Below are positions 45,840-55,280 of a stretch of 64,000 nt of DNA, piece after piece; the first letter of the stretch is position 1, and every line of letters begins with the position of its first letter. The notes beneath the pieces were generated by a model. It was not told where the DNA came from. It did not search any database and saw only the letters and a list, made by a program, of their open reading frames with translations. Location: assembly GCA_902728285.1 (NCBI GenBank), contig CACVBU010000485.1:960527-1024526 (forward strand). Reading direction: 5' to 3'. Both the position numbers and the translations under genes were made by a program. This stretch comes from Clytia hemisphaerica (Eukaryota; Cnidaria; Hydrozoa; Leptothecata; Clytiidae).

Positions 45840-46065
45840 GTGGGGGGTGGTGGAGGATATAACATAACATTTTTTAGATATTCACCCCCCACAGACATTG
45901 TGACCCCCGGACAGCAGGTCTAATCCCCCGGACAAACACCAGTTGACCACCTGGACATTCAAAATTTCCACTAAATAGAGCAAATTTACCCCCCTGACAA
46001 GGCAAATTTTAGTGTTAGATTTTTTACTACCCCACGGACATAGTGTCCACCCCCCATGTACAAAC
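45840..46065. repeat. C-rich repeat, arm 2 of the inverted pair
   Basis: Reverse complement of the 44290-44480 repeat (CCCCCGGACAGCAGGTCTAA, CCCCCCTGACAAGGC, CCACCTGGACATTC). Probably the two copies are separate insertions of one G/C-run MITE family. Confidence 0.75.
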
Positions 46066-46509
46066 ATTTTCTGGAAGCACCCAATACACGAAAAACATTA
46101 GTGGAAATTCAAGAAAAGGGGCTATTAAACACTCACAAAATAGAATGATGGGGCTACGATAAAACATAAATATTCAAACTATTTATAGAAATCCCTGCAC
46201 TTTTTTTTCTTTCGAGAAAATAAAATATGTTATGAAGTACAGAACGAAACTATTGAAAAATTTTAGCATGAATAAATATTAATTAAAGTTAAAAATATTT
46301 TATGAAAACCTTCTAGACTTATTATCTGACGATAGAAATAGAAAAGATACTCATAGCGTAATGTTTGTATTTAGTTTGTTTGTCTCATCTATAAACTTTT
46401 ATCAACTTGAAATTTAAGGTCACCTAGAAGTTTTGAATAAAAAACCTATTTCATTGCTATAAAAAAAACTTAAAAAAAAAGAGAATGTTATAATGAATCA
46501 TATACCTAT

Positions 46510-47201
46510 CATAGTATAAGAAAGCCGCGGCTGGAATGATAACATCTGAATTTCTGTTATTCTATCTCTGTCGTATTTGTTGATCAAGAAATCAGTAATG
46601 TAGCATCTTTAATGGTAAATTTTATTGGTTTGTCGTTAATACTTACTTCTCAGTGCGTTTTAGACATTAATGATATGCTCTTTTGATAATACACTTGCAT
46701 TATGAAATCATTGCAAAGGAAAAATCAACACTAAGAAATTTAAACAAGCACAAAATGGCTGGGCTGAAAGAACTAAAAAATTAATGAGGTGCCTCGAAAT
46801 GCCTTCGCAATATTTCAGTGAAATCTTTTTAGAAATCAATGGATAATACTGTGAAAATTTCGAGCCAGCACCTTCAAAATTTATCATTTAAACTGACAGG
46901 AAAGTTGTCATCTTGAAAATAGTTCTTATAATTTCAATTAATCGAAAAACTATTGTTTCCACAAAATACCCCTAAAATATGTCCAAAATAAGTTCAGGTG
47001 TTCTAATGGATACAGATTCAAAGATATCTAACAACAACAAAACTTTTTGTGAAGGAAAATAAGAGAAAAATTTCAAAAACTATCTACCAATAATAAACTG
47101 AGCATCTTGATGTTCTTATAAAGCTCGGAGACAGAGATGGAACAGCAATAACTGAAAAGACAACGCGGTACATATTCCAGCCGCGGCTTTCTTATACTAT
47201 G
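46510..47201. mobile_element. 692-bp MITE, CATAGTATAAGAAAGC ends, 7-bp TSD
   Basis: CATAGTATAAGAAAGCCGCG then GCTGGAAT is perfectly inverted at the right end over 28 bp. TACCTAT is duplicated on both sides (46503-46509, 47202-47208). Interior is AT-rich without frames. The perfect ends suggest recent insertion. Confidence 0.9.
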
Positions 47202-47208
47202 TACCTAT

Positions 47209-48323
47209 CTATTAACCAAATTCCATTTTAAAATTAATTCAAAATATTTATTAACAATACGTATAATGGCCTGTTAAAACTCGGAGACATGGGCTACGTA
47301 ATATTTATCACACGGTACAGAGTACAATATGGGATATATTTTTCTCGTTCAGAGTTTTCTATATCTTCCTCGCCTTATATCCACTACTGTACGAGTGAAA
47401 GTGTGATAACTGGTTTATCATCGACTTGAAAAATATATCAACAAACAACTTTCTCTCGTTTGTCTTCTCTATGCTTTTAGATTCTGTTTCGAATGCTCAT
47501 ATCATGGAAATGTCAAAACACTCTTATTTTGACCATTTTTGAGAGGAAAACGAAAACATTTCTGGGAATAAATTTCGGTAAAAGATACAACAAGTTCAAA
47601 ATACGATATCTCGCTTACCAGACCCCTTTTATAAACGCAGTCTTGTATTTGTACGGCACAATATGAAATACAGCATTTATGCCAATTTTCAGACTGCTTA
47701 TATTTTTCATGTCGATGATAATTAGTATTATTCTAATTACAAGAAAATGTAACTATTCAAAATATCTTAAGCATCAGATCAAAAATGGGCCCCGAACGAA
47801 TAAATTGGTTAAAAAACCTGAAAACGTTCGGCTAAAATTACAAACACCACCTTAAAGATAATATCTATTCTTCATGACATAATGATGCATATATTATTAT
47901 TTATTCGCTTAAATATTAAAATAATAAAGTATAAAAATATAGGAATGGATCTTGTCAGCCTTTCAAATTGCTAGGGTGTCTAATAAAGTTATTTTTCAAA
48001 ATCCCGAATTGATCCAGTTTTCTTTGCCATTTTGTTATTTTTCTGTTCTATTTCTATAAGTTTCAACTAAAATTTGAAATCGGAAATAAAAATTTCGAGG
48101 TTAAAATGTTTTAAACAGAAAGGAGACTCGATTTTTCAATTTAAAAAGGCCATAAGGACAACACTGTGTCACAGACCCGGTGGAGTCCCAACTCGCTGGA
48201 ATGTAGGCTTGGAACAATAGAATTTTTATCCCCTTCGGGATTTTGACAGAAATCCTACAGGCGGGAGGAAAAAATCCACGGAAGCTGTGAGACAGGGATG
48301 TATAAGATAGTTCACAGCTTTCG
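47209..48323. other. Intergenic; one dispersed repeat
   Basis: About 48205-48310 (GGAACAATAGAATTTTTATC, later GAGACAGGGATGT) recurs with changes at about 59262-59360. Otherwise no feature. Confidence 0.5.
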
Positions 48324-49018
48324 CTTTTATAGTAGAGGGCATTTTGTAAAACCGCTCGACTGTTTTGTTAGAAGCACTTGTTATACATTTTTGGAAAGCT
48401 AAGGGTTAGGGGAATCGAAATTACTATGTTTCCAATTTTTTTTCGGACACTTTGGTGTGATTTTCGGACAAATATGATGGTCTCAGGCAAAAATCATAGG
48501 GTTAAAAATTAATGAAAATTTTAGCTCGAGAAAAAACAGACCTGTTGTATATTTTTGGAAAGCTCTCAAAAAATTAAGATTAGAGATATATTGCAAGTAT
48601 AGGTGATTTCTGTACCTAACTCGAGATATTAACCCTCGAAAACCGTGTTTTTCAGCCAGAAACAGCTATTATGTCCAGTTTTTGCGCTTTTTGAAGCTCA
48701 ATATCTCGAGTTAGGTACTGAAATCACCTATACTTGCAATATATCTCTAATCCTAATTTTTTGAGAGCTTTCCAAAAATATACAACAGGTCTCCGTTTTC
48801 TCGAGCTAAAATTTTCATTAATTTTTAACCCTATGATTTTTGCCTGAGACCGTCATATTTGTCCGAAAATCACACCAAAGTGTCCGAAAAAAAATTGGAA
48901 ACATAGTAATTTCGATTCCCCTGCCCCATAGCTTTCCAAAAATGTATAACAAGTGCTTCTAACAAAACAGTCAAGCGATTCCAAAAAATCGAACAAAATT
49001 CCCCCTACTATTATAAAG
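48324..49018. repeat. 695-bp foldback element at the 3' end of the SLC35A gene
   Basis: Left arm about 48324-48640 and right arm about 48690-49018 are near-perfect inverse copies (for example GACTGTTTTGTTAGAAGCAC and TACAACAGGTCT words), with a loop of about 50 bp around TCCAGTTTTTGCGCTTTTTG. The right border is only 19 bp beyond the transporter stop codon, so the transcript probably carries the hairpin in its 3' UTR. Confidence 0.9.
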
Positions 49019-49037
49019 ATGACAGGAAACAATATTT

Positions 49038-50502
49038 CTATTGACTGTACAAATAAATAGCAGTCATGACTAAAACAGTTCCCAAAACAAACTGAATGCT
49101 CAATATGAAATTGAACAAATAAATTGAAACAATGCAGGAAACAATTATCGCAAAGGAGGTAGCAAAACCCTTCAAAATGTTGTCTGCATACTTGACAACG
49201 ACTGCTACTAACAAGCCACCAAAAGCTTGCATTAAGATGATAATCCAAACCAATATGGTGTATCCAAAGAAAACACCTTTCTCTTGAATCTTGGAGTAAT
49301 CGCTAACCATCATACCTCCTATTCCAAGAAGGACGCCAACGGATCCCATCTGGATATTACGTAACCAGACACTACCAGCTGGACCCTTTCCACTACCCTT
49401 CAAAATCTTCTCGAAATAAACACCAGCAAATCCAGAACATAAACTGGATACTAAAACAGCTATGAATCCAACGTAGGGGTTTTGTCCAGATACTTCAGTT
49501 TTCTTGGCTTGGAGCATGCTAGGTTGTAATTGTACCATGGCAATACCGACAAATAACATGAAAAGGGAAACCCATTGTTTAGACGAGAGCTTCTTGCCAA
49601 GCATGAAAACAGAGAAGAGAGCAGTGGTCAAAACTTTCAATTGGTACGTTACTTGGAATGTGGCAGCATCCAGATTAGATATAGCAACGTATTGTAAATT
49701 GTTTTGGATGACATAGACCAGAGAAGGGACGGCAACTTTCAAGGTCGTTAGTGGATCACCGATAATGTTGGTGTAAAGCATATTCAACCAACGATTCACA
49801 TCCTTCACTTCATTGTACGTTAACACCAAACAAACAAGAACTTTCAAAAGCTGAAAAACAAGGATGATAAAAAATAATACAAAATTATCTTAGCCACTAC
49901 TTTCTCGGTTCTTATTTAAAGTCTAGAATTCACCGGGATAATTTCAAGTATACAAGTCTAGCTTATAACGAGAAAGCCTGAAGGCTTTGAGACTGCACGC
50001 TGCTCAGATTTGCGCAAGCTGCCGATCGATTTCTAGATGACCAAAAATGTAGCCAAGAGTTCGAGTTTTCGGGGTAATGGAAAAATTTCGAGGTATTTCG
50101 TAAAGAATTTTAAAGATTAAACCATTCAAAGGTGTCACTTTTATAAATTCAAATTTTCAATTTTTTTCCTGGGGAATTTTTGTGGAAATCTCAGCGTTTA
50201 TTTAATTTTTGCTATTCTAAAATAGCCAGTTTTCTTATACCCCATTTTCTTTGTCCTAAATCAATTTCTATCTATATAGAAAAGTGCATGACATTAAATT
50301 TGAAACATACCTCAGCAAAGACAACAGCAGTGCTTGATATATACATGTCTCCACTTAATGTTCTGGAGTATCTGATGGTCAAAATGAGTGATGCATTTTG
50401 GAAGATGAGGATGACCAAACTCCAATATTTCATGTTTGATGAAGTCTTGTTTTGCACCATCGCGTCTGCTCCCTTTTCACCACTTTCTAAATCCTTTTTC
50501 AT
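49038..50502 (-). CDS. Golgi nucleotide-sugar transporter, SLC35A2/A3 group
   Basis: Two exons, 50502-50311 and 49850-49038, joined at GAG|gtatgt...ttttcag|CTT, give 334 residues, close to the usual 325-390 for the family. It is an antiporter of the Golgi membrane exchanging cytosolic UDP-sugar (UDP-galactose or UDP-GlcNAc) for luminal UMP. Family hallmarks: RYSRTL near TM1, STAVVFAE in TM2 (57-64), [20 protein letters not shown] (115-134), [16 protein letters not shown] (201-216), [10 protein letters not shown] (224-233) and [14 protein letters not shown] (283-296). About ten hydrophobic segments can be counted. The 21-residue hydrophilic N terminus starts at [10 protein letters not shown]. 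Substrate cannot be assigned by eye between A2 and A3. The gene sits between two foldback elements (48324-49018 and 50591-51270). Confidence 0.92.
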
Positions 50503-50590
50503 AACCAATTTTTTTTTTATCTATTTTATTTATTGCAGTATTAAATCTGGATTAAAAAAAAGAGATTGTAATTTATCACATTGCCTACCA

Positions 50591-51270
50591 ACTAAAGTCT
50601 ATTCACGATAAGTGTGCACTCTTTTTTCTTTTACCTATAACTTTTGAAGGAATTCTTCAATCTTCATAAATTTGGTATCGTTGGAGAGATATTTGTGAGT
50701 GGAACAATTTAAAATCAAAAAGACTTTTAAAAAATTCTAAAAATGAAGATGAAAATGAAGAAGGAAAAAATGAAGATCTTGTAGAAAAGTGCTATGACCA
50801 TAATTTTCACTTAAGTGAATCCTTGATCATCGAACGTCATCACTGTGAAAAAATTTCTAAAAAATAATAATTCAGTCAAAAGATATCAAACAAAGTTATA
50901 AGCTGATTGACGTCTAAAAACCCTGTTTTCTGCTGTTTTCTGCTGTTTTTTGGGGTCAATTATTAACTTTGTATCATAACTTTATATTGAATAAATATTT
51001 CAGTGAAATTTCTTCACAGTGATGACCTCCTAAGATCAAAGAATCTCTTCAGTGAAAATGAAAGTTATAGCACTTTTCTACAATTTTTTTAATTTTTTCT
51101 TCTTCATTTTCATCTTCATTTTTAGAATTTTTTTAAAGACTTTTTGATTTTAAATTGTTCCACTCACAAATATCTCTCCAACGATACCAAATTTATGAAG
51201 ATTGAAGAATTCCTTCAAAAGTTACAGGTAAAAGAAAAAAGAGTGCACACTTATCGTGAACAGACTTTAG
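50591..51270. repeat. 680-bp foldback element upstream of the SLC35A gene
   Basis: ACTAAAGTCTATTCACGATA then AGTGTGCACTC at 50591 is inverted at 51240-51270. Matching continues inwards: AGGAATTCTTCAATCTTCAT, TCTCCAACGATACC, AAGTGCTATGACC and CAGTGATGACC words pair across about 300 bp per arm; the centre has TTTTCTGCTGTTTTCTGCTG. It ends 89 bp before the transporter start codon and therefore overlaps its promoter or 5' UTR. Sequence unrelated to the 3' foldback. Confidence 0.9.
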
Positions 51271-51356
51271 TACAAGGTGCCAGATATGAAAATACTATAA
51301 ATTCTTCAATTCATCAGCGTGCAACATTTTTTCAGAAAATAGACCTGTTCGGTTAT

Positions 51357-51620
51357 ATGTTGTTTTTTTTTGCAAGTGTATGCCCCTTGGTCAGGCTCGA
51401 GTATGCTTTCAACACACCCAGACATAGCATTATGCTTATTATATGCTTATGAGTTATTATGCTTTTGATGCACCCAGCCTAATTTTTTCATAAAAATCTC
51501 AGAAATTTTGAAAAATATTTTAGGCTGGTGTATGCTTACGCTCATGCTTATGTTATGCTTAGGAAGTCTGCACACCTGAGCTTTCATATGCTTATAAGCT
51601 TCATGCTTATAAAAAACATG
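51357..51620. mobile_element. Second copy of the ATGCTTA MITE
   Basis: Same orientation as 23506-23880; GTGTATGCCCCTTGGTCAGG is shared exactly, as are GCTTATTATATGCTTA and TTATAAAAAACATGTA at the end. The left end is worn. TA follows at 51621-51622. Confidence 0.8.
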
Positions 51621-51622
51621 TA

Positions 51623-52684
51623 TTTCATCATAACTCAAGAAAAAGGAATCTTTAGATAAAGCTAATTAAATTCTACAATTTTCAGACCCATTTCTGGGTT
51701 GCCATCTTGAATCAGTGTTTTTCTCTGAAATCTGCTGCCTCATTGTTCATTCAAAACGTTACATCATCATTATATCAAAAGAAAACTTAGAACAGTACTT
51801 TCCGTTTCTCTTAACTTCTACGGCTAGCAAAGAAGCCAATGGGAGAAATATAGCTTAGAACATCGCTATGTAAAAAAAATGACTAAACACCTCTACCTGA
51901 ACCCATGCTCAACGTGTATGTACGTCTGCCGGGCCAAAAAGGCTAAATTGATGGCCAAAAGTGTAAACCTAACTTTGAAGGGTCATTTATTAGATATTAC
52001 CCCTGGCATAAAAGAGATTGATTTTATTGTTTAATTTGATGTGCTGTTTACATTCTCAGTATAAAATAATATTTATGGTGCAATTAATTTCACTATTCAT
52101 CACTGATTTTGTCCACCGCTTTCCAGCTCCAACCAATTCCAATTCTAATGAAGTAATGTAACTTTCACTTTCAGAATAAATAAAAAACAACACATGATAA
52201 AACTTGAATGTAGCTGAGACTAAAACACTCTTATAACTGCTCATTGCTTCTAAAACAACCGATTCAAAAAATCAACCTCTTTCATTTAAAACGAAGGTTA
52301 CAGTTCAACAAGTAATAGACACAGGTGTGACTGGTCATGTAAACTATACATTTTTTTATAATAACGAACTATACAAGAACATAAAGCTTCAATGGCCAAA
52401 ATATCAAGAACAATTAAAGGACATTTTAAGGCTTTGCAAACACCCTGAAACACCCAATTTCTTAGGAAAATGGACAAAAATACTCACAAAATGGTGAAAA
52501 TAATCGGAAGGCTTCAAAAATTAAGGATGCTCTTATAAAAACCGTGTAGACTAGAAAATTGTAATGTGCTTTTACCATTAAAATAGTACAAAACGATCTT
52601 TTTAGAAAGTTGTTGTTTTGACAAATTATCAATCTAAAACATATAACACATAAATCATGTAAATTTTCATAATTATCCAAAAAG
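51623..52684. other. Intergenic; partial repeat
   Basis: About 52420-52555 resembles 24005-24122 (GGAAGGCTTCAAAAATT, then CTTATAAAAACCGTGTAG). Otherwise no feature recognised. Confidence 0.45.
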
Positions 52685-53238
52685 AATATTTACAGAACAA
52701 CAAAAGCCTTTTAGAAATTTGTTCTTATATATTCATGCAATTAATACAAACTTTCAAAACACACAAACTGAAAGCAGTAATTATGATGCCATACATTCTT
52801 GCCTACGCAAGAAAATATTAAAACCCCTGTTTTGATATACAAGGTCAAGCGCAACATGTTTGTAAAAGCCAGTGTAAAATCAGGGGGTTCAGATCAATGT
52901 TTCAATTTGATCATTTGACGGTTCTTTTCCCAGTAGGATAATTTACCGTCAACCGAATAAGGATTATTTTTGTACCTTGCTTGTCATTTTTCAGCTTGAA
53001 TGAGTTTATGTCTAATGACATGGTCTTTTGAAGTGCTTGTTCTAAGAGATAAGCGAATTTAGTTATTTTACTTTTCAAGAGAAGTAAATTTAATCTTTCT
53101 TCTACAAGATTACACTTTAATATAATACCATATGCATGTAAGTTTTAAATTAATACTTTCTTTTTGCATAGGTTTTGCTCATTTTCAATGCAATCTCACC
53201 ACACGGCAATTCAGCCACCCTAATTTTTGCATACCGTA
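52685..53238 (-). repeat. Reverse-oriented copy of the 3817-4552 element
   Basis: Reverse complement follows 3860-4345: GGCAATTCAGCCACC, GATTACACTTTAATATAAT, AAGCACTTCAAAAGACCAT, TACTGCTTTCAGTTTG and AAAGGCTTTTGTTGTTCTGT words all match. The terminal arm with the GCCTTTCCATCC motif is missing, so this copy is partial. Confidence 0.85.
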
Positions 53239-53645
53239 ACTTGGTTTAATGTCGACATCTGTCCTTTAATTCCAACACCCTTTTTATCAGCTGAAATTGA
53301 TAGAAAGGTTGATACTGTTTTTCTTTGCTTAGTGGTCAGAGAGGAATAATCCTTTTTCAATCAGTGATTCAAGCTTTCATATTATTCCTGTCTCTAAAGA
53401 AGGGTGTCAGAATTAGACAGTATAGACCTAAATTTTCATACAAAAATTACGGGAAAAGCATATTTGGACTTTTACCCTATGCTGCACTTAAGCTAAAGTC
53501 CCGCAAAATCAGGACAAAAATCAGTTTTTTGAAGCCACAAAGAAAATCTTTCAAATTCAGTATGTGAATAAAGCAGTAAAAAATAAAATTTTCTTTTTTT
53601 CCTTTTTTTTTTGAAAAAGTTCTAGAAATGAAAATAAAGGGATAA

Positions 53646-55273
53646 CAGGGGGGGTCGGTAGTAAAATCTCAGACATATATACGAGTAGTAAAAGGATTTT
53701 TACGAATTTTTACATACCACCAACCAGACTCTTGGAAGAGGTATTTTACTACCCTGGTAATAACAGTTTTTGGGACAATTTGTCATAAAAACCACCTCTT
53801 TTTGGTTGCTTTTCGGACTGATTTTACAAAAAAAGCTAAAAATTATTATTTCTGTGACACATTTTTCACTTTGTGCAAAAATTAATGTTTTGCCCTTAAG
53901 GTCTTGTTAGACGATAACATTCGGTAACATTTTTGTGTAACATTTTCTAAAAATAGCAAATGTTGTACAAAATGTTACCGTGTAACATCGATTAACATTC
54001 AGAAACATTCAAATGTTAACGAATGTTACGCGCAGATAGCAAATAAAAAAATGATTTGCTCTCATGGTTAACATTTTGAATCAAGGGATGCCGCCATTTA
54101 AAGGGAATATAAAAGGATACTTCAAGTGCGCACGTGTTTTTTTGCCAATTTTTCTCTCTTTTTTCATAAAAAAATCAAAATGTTACACACAAAATGTTTG
54201 CTGCCTTTAGTGTCATACTTTGATACGAATGTAGATTATAATTTAAATAACATTTTAATGGTCATTCTGTATATATTTTTCGTGTAAACAATATTTCGAC
54301 CTACTTGGTGCAGGTCTTCGTCAGGTCTAAACAACACAAACGGTTGAAGGCGCTACCTTGACTTTTTTTGACGTCAAAAAAGTCAATGTAGTGTCTTCTC
54401 CCTAATGTGCGAGAGCATTGGCTTCCAAAACCTAGATGTCACATACTAAATACAAAATATACAAAATGTTTGCGTGTAACATATGTTAACATTTCTTGAG
54501 CACATTTTTGAAATCGTCTATTTTTAGAAATGTTAGCAAATGTTACACAAAAATGTTACCGTCTAACACGACTTTTAGAATGAAAGTCTTTTTTATATTG
54601 ACAAAAAATCTTGAGAATTTTTTGTTTGCAGCAAACAACTTTCCAACAGAATTTTTTCAGAAAAGTCATCCAAAAAATTAAAAGAATTACAAAAATAGCT
54701 AAAATTTGCTAATTTTACCAGTTTTAACTACCCAGGTAGTAAAATTTTTTCAACATTTAACACCTATACCACCCATTTTAGTATTTAACTACCCTGGGTA
54801 GTAAAAGTTTTTTTCGATTTTTCGTCACACCACCACCGTAGTAAACGTCATTATCATGGCGTCCTCCAGCTTTTTGGTCCCCCCTAATATGAGCTAAAAT
54901 CCCCCATCTGGCCTTTCCCCCCCACCTGTCTTTAAAATTCGTGCTCCCCCCTAATTGGGAAATCCCCCTAGCCGTATTGTATAAGGGTTGCGAAGTGATG
55001 ATCCAGTGATGAGCGAGTCTAAAAGACTCTCAAAATCCCAAGAAAGACAGGCTCATAAGCCTGAATGCCCAAACACACCAGGAAGGTCTGTATTTATCCT
55101 ATTACTCCCCCCACTAGGTAGAGGACTGAATATACCCCCTATTCGCCTTTCTCCCCCCATCAAGCTTGAAATTTTCACTTCCCCCCTGGCACCAAAATCT
55201 GATTCCCCCCCCATCTTCCTGGGGGGGGATGATCCCATGATTATGTTTGAGATTTTACTACCGACCCCCCCTG
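53646..55273. mobile_element. 1.6-kb CAGGGG-ended transposon, 7-bp TSD
   Basis: CAGGGGGGGTCGGTAGTAAA opens and TTTACTACCGACCCCCCCTG closes; GGGATAA is duplicated on both sides (53639-53645, 55274-55280). The internal words ACCACC, CTACCCTGGGTAGTAAAA and long C runs repeat. A nested inverted pair lies at 53898-54575. Overlapping frames of 80-100 codons near 55000-55300 consist of low-complexity Pro/Ser/Gly and are not transposase. Same terminal type as 14224-14448. Confidence 0.88.
53898..54575. mobile_element. Nested MITE with GTNTTGTTAGACGNTAACAT-like ends
   Basis: GTCTTGTTAGACGATAACAT near 53901 pairs with AATGTTACCGTCTAACACGA near 54552; AATGTTAC/GTAACATT words recur densely. A near-perfect palindrome lies inside (54358-54386, TTGACTTTTTTTGACGTC and its complement). 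Confidence 0.65.
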
Positions 55274-55280
55274 GGGATAA

